Shown: one piece after another, positions 49,002-58,684 of the stretch
How the letters are laid out: each line of letters opens with the position of its first letter
How positions within the stretch are numbered: position 1 is the first letter of the stretch
Assembly (NCBI RefSeq): GCF_001431465.1
Contig: NZ_LDJJ01000044.1
Span: forward strand, 1-64,000
Origin: Stenotrophomonas terrae
GTDB taxonomy: Bacteria > Pseudomonadota > Gammaproteobacteria > Xanthomonadales > Xanthomonadaceae
Direction: 5' to 3'
DNA: 64,000 nt
Program-made: the position numbers and the translations under genes
The notes under the pieces: model-generated
What the model was told of the DNA's origin: nothing
What the model saw: only the letters and a program-made list of their open reading frames with translations
Database searches by the model: none

Positions 49002-49388
49002 ATGAAAAATGCCTTGGCATTACTGCTTCTTGCATTGCTGATGCTTACATCGGGCTGGGTGCAGGCGAAAGATAAAAGTGAGAATGGCGTTTTTAGACCG
49101 ACGTTATCAACCAACCCTAAGAGCTACTTGCGAGAGTTTCCTTTGGCCAAGGTTGGTGGCGGAGAAGTCATTCAATATGTGGGGACACCTGATAAAACGT
49201 TCTCGTTGGGTGGTTCCGATTTTATTACTTACAACATAGCAACTAGGTCAAATAGTGGAATTATCGAATACACCTTCGAGGTGAAGGATGGGGTCGTCGT
49301 TAATGTCACCTATTTGAATTCAGGTAACTTTTTTGGGGTTACCCAGCGCGAGTCCGCTAAAGAGCTTCAGGCCGTCAGTGAAAAATGA
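49002..49388 (+). CDS. Small secreted protein of unknown function, AT-rich gene
   Basis: The 128-residue protein starts at ATG 49002, where GGAGG lies 7 nt upstream; ATG 48996 is too close to it. The signal peptide (NALALLLLALLMLTSGWVQA) would give a mature product of about 105 residues. The remainder has a short lysine-rich start, then beta-rich sequence (EVIQYVGTPDKTFSLGG, IIEYTFEVKDGVVVNVTYL), which distantly recalls BamE/OmlA-like small domains. The gene has many A/T third positions (AAA, TTA, ATT), unlike all neighbours, suggesting horizontal transfer or weak selection. No function is assigned. Confidence 0.7.
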   Translation: MKNALALLLLALLMLTSGWVQAKDKSENGVFRPTLSTNPKSYLREFPLAKVGGGEVIQYVGTPDKTFSLGGSDFITYNIATRSNSGIIEYTFEVKDGVVVNVTYLNSGNFFGVTQRESAKELQAVSEK

Positions 49389-49420
49389 ATTGGTTTGTAT
49401 CCGGTACCCGCCTTTTGATT

Positions 49421-49457
49421 AAAAAGCCGCAACCGGGCCCCGTAGGGCCGGCTGCGG
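49421..49457 (-). terminator. Hairpin with T-tract on the minus strand
   Basis: CCGCA..CCGG.CCC (49427-49440) pairs with GGG.CCGG.TGCGG (49445-49457), with one mismatch and one bulge. On the minus strand it is followed by CTTTTTAAT. It may end transcription from the transaldolase operon about 320 bp upstream, and may also serve the small plus-strand gene as a bare hairpin. Confidence 0.6.
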
Positions 49458-49536
49458 TGACACCGGCACGAGGGAGAGGGAGCCGGGTGTCTAAAAGCCT
49501 TGTGAAGCGTGAAGCTCGCAAGAAGCATGCGATCTG

Positions 49537-49750
49537 AGAGCCCCTCTCCCGCATGCGGGGGGAGAGGGAGCGCTTGCGAACCATTGGTTTGCGCTCACTC
49601 GAGCGCCCCTGCGCCAGCGCCGGGGCGCGGAGCGGGGGTTTGGGGTGAGGGCGCTCTTAAAGCACGTGGAGCAAAAGCTTTAGAAGCTTTTAAAGCTCCC
49701 CCTCATCCGGCCTTCGGCCACCTTCTCCCGCGCGCGGGGGAAGGGAGGAA
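49537..49750. repeat. CCCTCTCCCGC-type palindromic repeats downstream of the transaldolase gene
   Basis: CCCCTCTCCCGCATGCGGGG at about 49541 and CCTTCTCCCGCGCGCGGGGG at about 49720 are palindromic elements separated by GC-rich filler containing GCCCCTGCGCCAGCGCCGGG. They occupy most of the 392-bp gap after the small gene. Nothing coding was seen. Confidence 0.65.
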
Positions 49751-49780
49751 TCAAGCACTACGTTGATCGGCCGGCTTCGC

Positions 49781-50743
49781 TCAGCCGCCCAGCTCATTCG
49801 CAATCCGCTGACGCAAGGTCTGCAGATCCTTGGCAAACGCTTCGATACCGGTAGCCAGCTTTTCCGTGGCCATCGGATCAACCGCCATATCCGCATCAAA
49901 CTTCGCTTCATCAATCGCAGCCACGTTCACCGCTTCGGCGGCACCGGCTACCAGCTTCCGCGGCAGTTCGCCGAAATCGGCGTCCAACTTCTCCAGCAGG
50001 TCCGGCGAAATCGTCAGACGGTCACAACCGGCCAGCGCTTCAATCTGCGCGGTCGAACGGAACGAGGCGCCCATCACCACCGTGCTGGAGCCGCGACGCT
50101 TGAACTCGGCAAACACGCCGCGCACGAACTGCACGCCCGGGTCTTCGTCGATGCTTGCCGGGGTCTGGCCGTTGGCCACGTACCAGTCCAGGATGCGGCC
50201 GACGAACGGCGAAATCAGGAAAGCACCGGCTTCCGAGCAGGCCAGGGCCTGGGTCGGGTTGAAGATCAGGGTCAGGTTGCAGTCGATGCCCTCGGCCTGC
50301 AGCACGCGGGCGGCTTCCACGCCGGCCCAGGTGGCGGCGATCTTGATCAGCACCTTGTCGCGCGGCACGCCGGCCGCTTCGTACATGGCGATGAACTCGC
50401 GCGCCTTGGCAATCGTCGCCTCGGTGTTGTGGGCCTGGTCGGCATCCACTTCGGTGGAAACACGGCCCGGCACCAGCTCGGCCAGCATCGTGCCGACGCC
50501 AACGGTCAGGCGGTCAACCACGGCGTTGGCAACAGCCTGCTTTTCACCGGACTGGGCCCGGCCCCACTGCAGCTCGCGCTCGATCAGGCCGGCATAGACC
50601 GGCAGGTCGAGGGCTTTCTTCACCAGGGTCGGGTTGGTGGTGCAGTCGACCGGGCGCAGGCGCTTGATGGCGTCGTAATCGCCGGTATCGGCGACGACGA
50701 CGGACAGTTCACGCAGCTGCGCGAGCTTGGATGCATTGCTCAT
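49781..50743 (-). CDS. tal: Transaldolase
   Basis: The 320-residue cytoplasmic enzyme transfers a dihydroxyacetone unit between sedoheptulose 7-phosphate and glyceraldehyde 3-phosphate in the pentose phosphate pathway. The Schiff-base Lys134 lies in [18 protein letters not shown]-like [10 protein letters not shown], the N-L-T block ([13 protein letters not shown]) and [12 protein letters not shown] are present. It is TalB-like in length. Start ATG 50743 has GGAG about 7 nt upstream. The CoA-transferase gene ends only 13 bp upstream, so the two are likely cotranscribed. The glycan locus further upstream could feed pentoses to this pathway. Confidence 0.96.
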   Translation of the reverse strand: MSNASKLAQLRELSVVVADTGDYDAIKRLRPVDCTTNPTLVKKALDLPVYAGLIERELQWGRAQSGEKQAVANAVVDRLTVGVGTMLAELVPGRVSTEVDADQAHNTEATIAKAREFIAMYEAAGVPRDKVLIKIAATWAGVEAARVLQAEGIDCNLTLIFNPTQALACSEAGAFLISPFVGRILDWYVANGQTPASIDEDPGVQFVRGVFAEFKRRGSSTVVMGASFRSTAQIEALAGCDRLTISPDLLEKLDADFGELPRKLVAGAAEAVNVAAIDEAKFDADMAVDPMATEKLATGIEAFAKDLQTLRQRIANELGG

Positions 50744-50756
50744 GATCGGCTCCGGA

Positions 50757-51950
50757 TCAGGCGGGGGTATCGCCATCATCGACGGCGGCGATGACAACGG
50801 CGGTGTCCTGGTCGAAGGTCGGCGCAGCGAAAGGCTGCGGGCCGGGGGTGCGACCAAACACGATGGGACGGGTGATGCCGCGGTAGCTGCCCAGCAACGG
50901 GTGCGGCAGCGTGGTGATCATCTCCTCGGCCAGCACCTGTGGGTGGTCGAACATGTCTTCGACCTTGCGCGCGGCCGCGCAGGGTACTTCTTCGGCAAAC
51001 AGGGTTTCCCACTCCAGCGCGCTGCGTGCGGCCAGCGCGGCGTGCAACTTGGCCAGCAGTTCGTCGGAATGTTCGGCGCGCTTGCGCACGGTGTCGTAAC
51101 GCGGATCGCTACCCATTTCCGGCAGGCCGATCTTGTCGCACAGCGCCTGCCAGAAGCGCGGCGTATTGGCCGAGATATACAGGTGGCCACGTGCGGTCGG
51201 GTGGATGCCGGTGACACCGCCCGAGCGCATGTCGCGGCCCACGCCTTCCGGCTCGCCTTCGGCCCAGATCATCCGCGCCGACTGCATGGTCAAGGCGCTG
51301 CGCAGCAGCGACACGCCCACATACTGGCCTTCGCCACTGCGTTCGCGTTCAAACAATGCCGAGGACACACCGGCGGCCACCAGCGCGGCGGCGTAGTAGT
51401 CCACCACCGAGCCGTACAGTATCTCCGGCGCGCCGCCGGGCTTGCCCTGCATCGCGCACATGCCGGTCATGGTCTGCAGCACCTGGTCGTAGCCGGCCTT
51501 GTCCTTGAGTGGACCGCCCTCGCCATAACCGGTGACCGCGCAGTACACCAGGCGCGGGTTGATCTTGTTCAGGCTTTCGAAGTCGATGCCAAGCCGGGCT
51601 GGAACGCTGGGGCGGAAGTTGTGCACCAGTACGTCGGCCTCACGCACCAGGCGCATCAGCACCGCGCGTTGGTCGGTTTCCTTCAGATCCAGCACCACGC
51701 CACGCTTGGAGCGGTTCACGCCGAGGAAGGCGCGGCTTTCCGCTTCCAGCGTGGACGGGTATTTGCGCAGGTTGTCACCAACCGGCGGCTCCACCTTGAT
51801 CACTTCGGCGCCCTGGTCGGCCAGCAGGGTGCAGCCGTAGGGGCCGGCGATATAGGCGCTCAGGTCGAGCACGCGCACGCCGCTGAGCGGGCCGCGGGCG
51901 CCTTCGCGCTGGGCGATATCGAACGGTGATGGGTTGTGACTTGCTGACAT
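50757..51950 (-). CDS. Class III (CaiB/BaiF, family III) CoA transferase
   Basis: The 397-residue protein belongs to the CaiB/BaiF/formyl-CoA transferase family, which moves CoA between carboxylic acids. Seen are [15 protein letters not shown] and [13 protein letters not shown] near the N-terminus, LDLKETDQR, and the candidate nucleophile Asp155 in [29 protein letters not shown] is also typical. Start ATG 51950 ([11 protein letters not shown]) gives normal length; the frame runs upstream to 52082 but without family character. No acyl-CoA dehydrogenase or lyase gene is nearby, so the acids are unknown. It sits immediately upstream of tal. Confidence 0.9.
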   Translation of the reverse strand: MSASHNPSPFDIAQREGARGPLSGVRVLDLSAYIAGPYGCTLLADQGAEVIKVEPPVGDNLRKYPSTLEAESRAFLGVNRSKRGVVLDLKETDQRAVLMRLVREADVLVHNFRPSVPARLGIDFESLNKINPRLVYCAVTGYGEGGPLKDKAGYDQVLQTMTGMCAMQGKPGGAPEILYGSVVDYYAAALVAAGVSSALFERERSGEGQYVGVSLLRSALTMQSARMIWAEGEPEGVGRDMRSGGVTGIHPTARGHLYISANTPRFWQALCDKIGLPEMGSDPRYDTVRKRAEHSDELLAKLHAALAARSALEWETLFAEEVPCAAARKVEDMFDHPQVLAEEMITTLPHPLLGSYRGITRPIVFGRTPGPQPFAAPTFDQDTAVVIAAVDDGDTPA

Positions 51951-52112
51951 GGGCTGCACTCGAATCCTTGATTGCAGTTTCCTCCCGGTGGCTGGGAAGA
52001 AACATATCGTGCGGGTATTTTCAGCGAGGACAAAAAACAGGTATCGCCTTGTCATCGCCTTCATCGTTGCCGCTGTCCGCACCGTGCAGGGTGCCAGACA
52101 GCGGCGACAGGT

Positions 52113-53969
52113 TTACTGCGGCGCCAGTGACAGCCAGCTCAGGCGCCACACGTCATGCTCGCGGCCACCACAGCGGTAATACGGCTCGAACACCAGCGGC
52201 GCGCGGCATTCCAGCTGCATTGTCACCGTCGCACCTTCACCGGCGTCTTCGCCCACCTGCAGCCAACGCGCTGGATCACCTGCAGGCAGCTTCACCGTTT
52301 CATCGGTCTTGAAGCCGTCGATCAGGCCGGTTGCATAGACCAGCGGGCCGTAGCTCAGGCCGACGTATTCCCAACGCAGCACTTCCTGCGCCACCGGCGA
52401 ACCATCCGGTGCGCGCGATTCCTGCACGTTGATGTTGGCCGCACGGTGCAGCTGCGGCTGCATCGGCAGCTGCAGGCTGACCAGGTCGCCGGCCTGCCAT
52501 TGCCGTTGCAGCTGCACGTAGCCATCGGCGCCCACCTGTACCGGCACGGTGACGCCATTGACCTGGATGCGTGCATCTTCGGCCCAGGCCGGGATACGCA
52601 GGCCAATGCCGAAGCTGGCGCTGTGCTCGGGGCTGACGCGCAGGCTGATCTCGCCATTGAACGGATAGCGGGTCTGCTGCTGCAGTACCACCGCGCCCGC
52701 ATCGGTATGGTTGAGTGTCGCTTCGCCGGGGCCGTACAGGTTCACCCGCAGGCCACCATCGGCGGCGATGCCATAGGCGATCTGCGGCAGCTCTTCCACC
52801 GCCATCGCGCCGGAGGATTTGCAGCAGCGCCAATAGGTGGTGTGCACGCGCTTGCCGTTGGGGAAGGTGTAGTAACACCAGTCCTCGCCGTTCGGCGCCA
52901 TCGCTGCCAGCAGGTCGTTGTAGGCGGTGCGTTCCAGCTCGTCGGCATAACGTGCGTGGCCACTGATGGCCAGCAGCTCGCGGTTGAGCTGCATCCACGC
53001 CAGTACCGAGCAGGTTTCCACATAGGCCTGCGGGAAGAAGGTGCGCGGTGCGTTGAACACTTCGCGCGAGCGATGTGCAACGCCGCCCCATGGGCCGCCA
53101 CCCAGGGTCAGGTGCTGCTCGCGGATGTTGTTCCACAGATTGTCGATGGCCAGCTTGTAGTCGGCCTTGCCGGTGGCCTTGTACAGCTTGGCCAGGCCAA
53201 CCAGGTTCCACGACAGCTGGTAAGCCTTGCCGGTGGCGATGAAGGCCGCGTCTTCGTTGGCGATGCCCTTGTCGAGCAGAGCAAGGCGCGGGTTGGCGTT
53301 GGCCTGCTGCAGGATCTTTTCGGCCAGCGCCAGATAACGCGGCTCGCCGGTGACCAGGTACAGGTCGGCGGCCGGGTCCAGCAGCACCGTGGCCGACATG
53401 CCGTGGTGGTTGCCCAGCGTGGTGATGTCGATGCCCGACTCCAGCGCCTGCCAGCACAGGTCGGCGATGCGCCGGGCGGCCTGCAGGTAGCTGTCGTCGC
53501 CCAGCGCACGCCAGGTTTCGAGGAAGCCGAGGATCAGGTAGCTGTGGGTCCAGATGTCCCAGGTGCGCAGCGCCGGTTCGCCGTTCCAGCTCTCGGGCTT
53601 TGGCGGCTGCGGCACGGTGAAGCGGCGGTCGGCGGCGTAGTTGCCGAGATAGCCATCGTCGTCCTGCTGGCTGATCAGCCAATCGGCGACGCGGCGCAGG
53701 TTGGCTTCCAGCTCGGGCTGGCCACCTTGCGCCACTGCACGCGCAGTGGCCGACAGCCATTTGCCGGCGTGTTCGCCGTACCAGTCGCCTTCCTGGTTCT
53801 GCTGCTTGTGGGCCTGGCCGAAGATGCTGATCGACGGGCTGTGCTCATCGACGATGAAATGGCTCAGGCGGCCGCTGCGGTTGGCCGCCAGCATCTGCCC
53901 GAACATGCCGTCGAGCTTTACCGCCGCCGGTGCGATCAACTGCTGGCCGCTGCTGATGGCCGCACTCAT
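52113..53969 (-). CDS. GH127 family glycoside hydrolase (beta-L-arabinofuranosidase type, DUF1680)
   Basis: The 618-residue protein is a GH127-like enzyme, a family that includes beta-L-arabinofuranosidase HypBA1. The zinc/cysteine active site is visible: Glu318 and Cys320 in YVETCS, Cys382-Cys383 in YWRCCKS, and a candidate acid/base Glu303 in SREVFNAP. The (alpha/alpha)6 barrel region includes WLISQQDDDGYLGNY and TWDIWTHSYLILGFLE. No signal peptide is evident, so it probably acts in the cytoplasm on imported oligosaccharides. Its start overlaps the stop of the SUMF1-fold fusion gene (ATGA). Specificity within GH127 and related families cannot be fixed from sequence alone. Confidence 0.92.
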   Translation of the reverse strand: MSAAISSGQQLIAPAAVKLDGMFGQMLAANRSGRLSHFIVDEHSPSISIFGQAHKQQNQEGDWYGEHAGKWLSATARAVAQGGQPELEANLRRVADWLISQQDDDGYLGNYAADRRFTVPQPPKPESWNGEPALRTWDIWTHSYLILGFLETWRALGDDSYLQAARRIADLCWQALESGIDITTLGNHHGMSATVLLDPAADLYLVTGEPRYLALAEKILQQANANPRLALLDKGIANEDAAFIATGKAYQLSWNLVGLAKLYKATGKADYKLAIDNLWNNIREQHLTLGGGPWGGVAHRSREVFNAPRTFFPQAYVETCSVLAWMQLNRELLAISGHARYADELERTAYNDLLAAMAPNGEDWCYYTFPNGKRVHTTYWRCCKSSGAMAVEELPQIAYGIAADGGLRVNLYGPGEATLNHTDAGAVVLQQQTRYPFNGEISLRVSPEHSASFGIGLRIPAWAEDARIQVNGVTVPVQVGADGYVQLQRQWQAGDLVSLQLPMQPQLHRAANINVQESRAPDGSPVAQEVLRWEYVGLSYGPLVYATGLIDGFKTDETVKLPAGDPARWLQVGEDAGEGATVTMQLECRAPLVFEPYYRCGGREHDVWRLSWLSLAPQ

Positions 53970-56164
53970 GCCGCGTCCACCACGCAGCGGAAGCCAAGCA
54001 TGCCGCTGCGGTCCTTGGCCGGTGCCATCAGCAGGTATTTGCCGTGCTGGTCCAGGCGATAGGCCTGCGGGAAATACCAGTGCGAGGTCTGCGGCTGGTA
54101 GCTGGAGCCGCCACGCAGGATCGCCGCACGGGTGTGCTCGTCGCTGAATTCGTCGGTCCACTGCCACACATTGCCGACCAGATCCTCGACACCGAACGGG
54201 CTGGCGCCCTGCGGGTGCGCGTCGACATCGGCCGGCGCCAGCACGCGGCGGCCACGGTTGACCTGCGGCACACGGGCGGCATCCCAGTCGTTGCCCCACG
54301 GATAGGTTCGGCCATCGTTGCCCTGGGCGGCGTACTGCCATTCCCATTCGTGAGGCAGGCGCTTGTCGGCCCACGCGGCGTAGGCGCGCGCGTCTTCCAG
54401 CGACACCCAGATCACCGGCTTGTTGTCCCAGCCGGTACGCGGTGCGCCATCCACCCAATGGGCGAGGAAGTTGATGTCATCGGCCGGGTGGTAGCTGGTG
54501 GCGTCGATGAAGGCCTTGAACTGCGCGTTGGTGACCGGGTGGCGATCGATATGGAACGCCTCCATCTGCATCAGCTTGCGGTGATGGCGACGCGGGCAGT
54601 CTTCCCATGGGAACTGCACGTCCTGGCCGGCCCAGTTGAAGCCCTCGATCTCGATGCCGCCAACGGCAAACACGAATTCGCCGGCCGGTATGGTGACCAT
54701 GCCGGTTGGTGCAGTGGCCTGTGCGGTGGTGGCGGGGATCTCGCGCAGTTGCTGCGGGATCGCCCTCCATGCACCGGAGAAACTATTGAGTGGCTGTTCG
54801 GCGCGCTTGGCGGCCTCAATCAGGAAGGCATCCAGACCCTCGACAGCAGCGCCCGGCTGCACGCTCAGCACCGCGCCAAAGCCGCGCGCTTCCATCGGCA
54901 GCTCGATGATGGCCAGGCCATCACGCAGCGCCGGCGACAGCTCCACACCGTGCCAGACATCGTAGTAACGGGTGCCGTCCACATGCGGCAGACCGATCTG
55001 CTCGCCGTTGACCGCGTATTCGTTGCGGTTGATCAAGGTGTGCAGGCTCAGGCCTTCGACCGGGAACTTGCTGGCGAAGATGCCGCCCTGGTAGCAGACC
55101 TGGTACGGCTCCCAGTCCATCGCGACAATCAGTGCCGGGAACTGGCGATAGATCGCGGCGATGCGGCGCAGGGTTTCGCCATCGCGCGCGGTGAACTGGT
55201 TCCAGATGCCCCAGATGTTCTCCCAGGCGTTGTAACCGATGCCGTTGAAGAAGCAGTACTGCAGATCGTGGTTGCGGTTTCGCCCCCAGCGGTTCTCGTA
55301 ATTGACCATGTGGCGCGGCTCCAGCCACTTCCACTTGGACACCGGCGGCACCGGGCCATCGGGTGCCTTCTTGCCCCAGCTCTGCACGTTCCAGATCAGC
55401 TGCTCTTCGGAGCTGATGGTGGATTCGGGCTGTACCACCACCGGGTTGCCATTGGCGTCGCAGGCGTCGAAGAACGCGCGCGGCACGCCGTTGAAGGTGT
55501 CACCGTTGATGCCGTCGGCGCCGGTGGCCTTGATGATTTCAGCCAGGCCATCCCAATGCGTCACGCCCGGATCGCGGGTGCCGTGATCCCAGGGCTTGGC
55601 CGGCAGGAACACGCGCACGCCGCGCTTCTGGAATGCCTTTACCGCAGCGGTCAGACCTTCGAGGCCGCCCGGCAACGTATGCGCCAGGTCGAACTGGTTG
55701 CGGTCGTCGATGCCGATGTTCGGGTAGATGTACCAGATCAGGACCGAATCCAGTCCACCGAAGCGTTCGATCAGATCGTCCAGGTACTTGTCGACGGTGT
55801 ACTGCGCGGTCTCCACGTCGAAGAAATAACGGTCCTCGACCATCATCTGCGCGTGCACGAAGTTGCGCTGCGCCCACTGCAGTTCCGGGCGGCGGTAGTT
55901 CACATCGGTATAGCCGATGCGCACCAGGTGTTCCTGGCGCCAGTCCTTCAGCTCGGTCAGCCAATCGGCGGCGCTGGCATTGGCATCGATCATCCAGCTG
56001 CCGATATCGGCGAACGGCCACGCCGGTGCCTTGCCCGGGGTGGGCAGGTAGCGGCCGGTGGTGACGTGCGAGAACTTGTACTCGGTATGGATCGCCTCAC
56101 GCCCGTGATCGGGGGAATCGTTGTCGTAATCGGGTGCGGGGTAGGGCGAAGTCATGGCAGTCAT
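53966..56164 (-). CDS. TIM-barrel-like protein fused to a C-terminal SUMF1/FGE-sulfatase-fold domain
   Basis: The protein is 732 residues (ATG 56164; ATG 56155 is possible). The first ~480 residues look like an alpha/beta barrel, with strand-like blocks DSVLIWYIYPNIGID, GVRVFLPAKPWDHG and GADGINGDTFNGVP, suggesting a glycoside-hydrolase-like fold. Residues about 486-732 form a SUMF1-type domain (GMVTIPAGEFVFAVGG, HPVTNAQFKAFID, GNVWQWTDEF, ILRGGSSY, LGFRC). The two Cys that formylglycine-generating enzymes need in the segment after RGGS are absent (SYQPQTSHWYF), so it should not make formylglycine. No signal peptide is seen. It lies between ribokinase and GH127 genes and is likely part of glycan breakdown. 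Confidence 0.8.
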   Translation of the reverse strand: MTAMTSPYPAPDYDNDSPDHGREAIHTEYKFSHVTTGRYLPTPGKAPAWPFADIGSWMIDANASAADWLTELKDWRQEHLVRIGYTDVNYRRPELQWAQRNFVHAQMMVEDRYFFDVETAQYTVDKYLDDLIERFGGLDSVLIWYIYPNIGIDDRNQFDLAHTLPGGLEGLTAAVKAFQKRGVRVFLPAKPWDHGTRDPGVTHWDGLAEIIKATGADGINGDTFNGVPRAFFDACDANGNPVVVQPESTISSEEQLIWNVQSWGKKAPDGPVPPVSKWKWLEPRHMVNYENRWGRNRNHDLQYCFFNGIGYNAWENIWGIWNQFTARDGETLRRIAAIYRQFPALIVAMDWEPYQVCYQGGIFASKFPVEGLSLHTLINRNEYAVNGEQIGLPHVDGTRYYDVWHGVELSPALRDGLAIIELPMEARGFGAVLSVQPGAAVEGLDAFLIEAAKRAEQPLNSFSGAWRAIPQQLREIPATTAQATAPTGMVTIPAGEFVFAVGGIEIEGFNWAGQDVQFPWEDCPRRHHRKLMQMEAFHIDRHPVTNAQFKAFIDATSYHPADDINFLAHWVDGAPRTGWDNKPVIWVSLEDARAYAAWADKRLPHEWEWQYAAQGNDGRTYPWGNDWDAARVPQVNRGRRVLAPADVDAHPQGASPFGVEDLVGNVWQWTDEFSDEHTRAAILRGGSSYQPQTSHWYFPQAYRLDQHGKYLLMAPAKDRSGMLGFRCVVDAA

Positions 56165-56191
56165 CCAACAAAAACGGGGAGGGCGTAACAG

Positions 56192-57133
56192 TTACAGCGC
56201 GCACCATGCCGCAAGCGCGGCATGGGCGTCGGTGCCGGGCAGGCGGCTGGCATCGGCCAGCAGCGCTTCCACCTCGGCGTGGTCGGGGATACTGGATTGT
56301 GCCCCCAATCGCGTGCAGGCCAGTGCCGAAGCGGCGCTGGCGGCAAGCAGCGCCTGCTGCAGCGGCGTGTGCTGCGCCATGCGCGCGATCAGCGTGCCGC
56401 AGAAGGTGTCGCCGGCGGCGGTGGTATCCAGCGGCGAAATCGAGAACGCCGGTTGCAGCAGGATCTGGCCATCGATGCGGGCCAGGCAGCCACGCGCACC
56501 GAGGGTGACGATCACGCAGGGCACATCCAGCCGGGCCAGGCCGCTGGCCAGATCGGGCGGATTGCCGGCCACCACGGCCAGCTCGCCTTCGTTGACGATC
56601 AGCATGTCCAGCAGCGCCAGCAGCTCGGCCGGCAACACCTGCGCCGGTGCGGCATTCAAGGCGACCTTTACCCCGGCCGCACGTGCGGAGGCGGCGTAGG
56701 CCTGCACGGTGGCCAGTGGCGACTCCAGCTGCAGCAGCAGCCACTGCACGCCGTCGAGCGGTGGCAGGTGCGTGGGCTGCAAGGCCATGTTGGCACCCGG
56801 CGCCACGGTGATCGCGTTCTCGGCATCGTCGGACAGGCAGATGAAGGCGGTGCCGGTAGGCAGCAGTGCATCGCGCACGGTGTGCAGCGTCACCCCGGCA
56901 TCGTTCAACGAGGCCTCGATCGGCTTGGCGAAATCATCAGCACCCAAGGCCAGCAGCATCTGCGTGGCAGCGCCGCCGGCGCGCGCGCAGGCTACGGCCT
57001 GGTTGGCGCCCTTGCCGCCGGGGAAAGTGCGGAATTCGCGGCCGAGCACGGTTTCGCCCGGCGCCGGCACATGCGCCGCACGCACCACGAAATCAAGGTT
57101 TGCCGAGCCGGCGACAAGAACGGTGGAGGTCAT
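56192..57133 (-). CDS. Ribokinase-type PfkB sugar kinase
   Basis: The 313-residue PfkB-family kinase phosphorylates a pentose or related sugar. The N-terminal signature GSANLDFVVRA with FPGGKGANQAVACARAGG (the ribokinase glycine loop) and the C-terminal DTTAAGDTFCG (236-246, catalytic Asp242) are clear. It is closest to RbsK in pattern, but substrate may be ribose, arabinose or a nucleoside. The start overlaps the stop of the serine hydrolase gene (ATGA), and the next gene begins 27 bp downstream, so it is inside an operon. With tal nearby, it may channel pentose into the pentose phosphate pathway. Confidence 0.88.
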   Translation of the reverse strand: MTSTVLVAGSANLDFVVRAAHVPAPGETVLGREFRTFPGGKGANQAVACARAGGAATQMLLALGADDFAKPIEASLNDAGVTLHTVRDALLPTGTAFICLSDDAENAITVAPGANMALQPTHLPPLDGVQWLLLQLESPLATVQAYAASARAAGVKVALNAAPAQVLPAELLALLDMLIVNEGELAVVAGNPPDLASGLARLDVPCVIVTLGARGCLARIDGQILLQPAFSISPLDTTAAGDTFCGTLIARMAQHTPLQQALLAASAASALACTRLGAQSSIPDHAEVEALLADASRLPGTDAHAALAAWCAL

Positions 57134-58419
57134 GGAATGGCCTGGTAAACGAGGTTGTAGAACGGGGTGGCCAGCGACGGCAGGCGTTTGTCGCCTTCGG
57201 GCAGGTATTGCAGCAGCACGATGGCGATCAACTGCTCGCTGCGATCCACGGTGAAATAGGTGGACGCCGCACCGGACCAGCCGAACTGGCCCACGCTGCC
57301 CAGGCGGCCGCGCAGTGCCGGATCGGTGACCACATAGCCGCCCAGGCCGAAGCCTTCGCCGTCGCTGAAGCCCTTGATGGCGGGCGTGAAGCCACCGAGC
57401 TGGTCGCTCATCATCAGCTCCACGGTCTTGCGCGAGAGCAGGCGCGCGCCATTGCTTTCACCGTTGCCCAGCAGCATGCGGGCGAACTTCAGGTAATCGG
57501 CGGCGGTCGAATACAGGCCGCCGGCGCCGCTGTCATAGCCTTTCAGGCGCACACCGGGGCTGCGCGCGCTCAGTGTGTCGGCGATGTGCAGTGTGCCATC
57601 GGCGGCACTGGTTGGCAGATCGACCACGCGTGCGCGCTGGCCCACAGCCACTTCAAAGCCGGTCTCGCTCATGCCCAGCGGCTGGAAGATGTGCTGCGCC
57701 AGGAACTGTGCGAACGGTTGCCCACTGACGATTTCCACCACGCGCGCCAGCAGCTCGGTGTTGCTGCCTTCGTAGTGGAAGTGGGTGCCGGGCGCATCGG
57801 CCAGCGGCAGGGTCGCCAGACGTGCGGCGACATCTTCCAGCGAGGTGGCGCTGTCGACGTCGGCGCGGTTCAGCAATGCGGTGGCGACGGCATGCCCGTC
57901 CGAATCCGCAGCAAAACCGCTGGTATGGGTGAGCAGGTGGCGCAGGGTGATCGCGCGCGGCGCAGGCGCCAGCAGCGGATATGCGGCATCGCCACCGGTC
58001 ACTATCTGGCGGTCGGCGAAGGCGGGAATGAAGCGGGACAGCGGGTCATCCAGCGACAGCTTGCCCTGTTCCAGCAGCATCAGGATCGCGGTCGAGGTGA
58101 CAGGCTTGGTCATCGAGTAGATGCGGAAGATGCTGTCTTCGCGCATCGGCCGGCTGCGGGCGATGTCGGCATGGCCCCACTGGCCGTGGAATTGGGTGCG
58201 GCCGTTTACTTCGACCAGCGCGACTGCACCGGGATAGCCGTTGTTGCTGGTGGACTGGGCGAGGAAATTGTCCAGGCGTTGCCAGCGCTCATTGCTGGTG
58301 GCGTGGGCGCTGCTGATGCCAACCACGCAGGCACAGGCGGCGAGCAGCAGACGGCGCGTGAAGCGGGAACTCGTGGTGCGATGTGCAGCGCTGGTTGTGT
58401 GGGTTGATCTGCGAAACAT
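57130..58419 (-). CDS. Secreted serine hydrolase, beta-lactamase/class C-like (esterase or peptidase)
   Basis: The 429-residue protein has a signal peptide (RRLLLAACACVVGISSAHA). A class C beta-lactamase-like fold has nucleophile Ser102 in YSMTK (S-x-x-K), a Tyr region at 214-222 (FHYEGSNTE) in place of the usual Y-x-N, and LRHLLTHTSGF. Start ATG 58419 is supported by an excellent GGAGG 7 nt upstream; the open frame continuing to 58677 runs through repeats. Proteins of this group are often carboxylesterases or D-amino-acid peptidases. In a glycan locus it may de-esterify a sugar polymer in the periplasm; this is inferred from location. Confidence 0.87.
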   Translation of the reverse strand: MFRRSTHTTSAAHRTTSSRFTRRLLLAACACVVGISSAHATSNERWQRLDNFLAQSTSNNGYPGAVALVEVNGRTQFHGQWGHADIARSRPMREDSIFRIYSMTKPVTSTAILMLLEQGKLSLDDPLSRFIPAFADRQIVTGGDAAYPLLAPAPRAITLRHLLTHTSGFAADSDGHAVATALLNRADVDSATSLEDVAARLATLPLADAPGTHFHYEGSNTELLARVVEIVSGQPFAQFLAQHIFQPLGMSETGFEVAVGQRARVVDLPTSAADGTLHIADTLSARSPGVRLKGYDSGAGGLYSTAADYLKFARMLLGNGESNGARLLSRKTVELMMSDQLGGFTPAIKGFSDGEGFGLGGYVVTDPALRGRLGSVGQFGWSGAASTYFTVDRSEQLIAIVLLQYLPEGDKRLPSLATPFYNLVYQAIP

Positions 58420-58467
58420 GGCAAGCCTCCGATTGCAGAAATACGCCTGCATGCAAGGTGCAGCATT

Positions 58468-58580
58468 AGCCCCTCTCCCCTTGCGGGAGAGGGGTTGGGG
58501 AGAGGGGGCTGTGTGCGTGCTGCGCACGCTCCCCTCTTCCGCCCCTTCGGGGCACCTTCTCCCGCAAGGGGAGAAGGGAT
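58468..58580. repeat. Palindromic CCCCTCTCCC/GGGAGAGGGG repeats
   Basis: CCTCTCCCCTTGCGGGAGAGG near 58471 and CACCTTCTCCCGCAAGGGGA near 58552 flank a GC-rich spacer. They lie between the TonB receptor terminator and the serine hydrolase gene, the same repeat class as near 33.5 and 49.5 kb. Confidence 0.68.
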
Positions 58581-58639
58581 GGAACCTGGCTCCGGTCAAT
58601 TCCTTTGCAGCTGGAATTTCCCAAGGCCAGTCCTCAAAC

Positions 58640-58673
58640 CAAACGGCGCCACAGTTGCCTGTGGCGCCGTTTG
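58640..58673 (-). terminator. Terminator of the glycan-locus TonB receptor gene
   Basis: CAAACGGCGCCACA pairs perfectly with TGTGGCGCCGTTTG around GTTGCC, 11 bp after the receptor's stop on the minus strand. A short GGTTTG follows. It implies the receptor is transcribed separately or only partly read through into the serine hydrolase operon. Confidence 0.8.
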
Positions 58674-58684
58674 TCACACATGGA

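Noticed and set aside
53966-56164. A functional formylglycine-generating enzyme
   Set aside because: The cysteines needed after the RGGS segment are missing, and no sulfatase gene is nearby.
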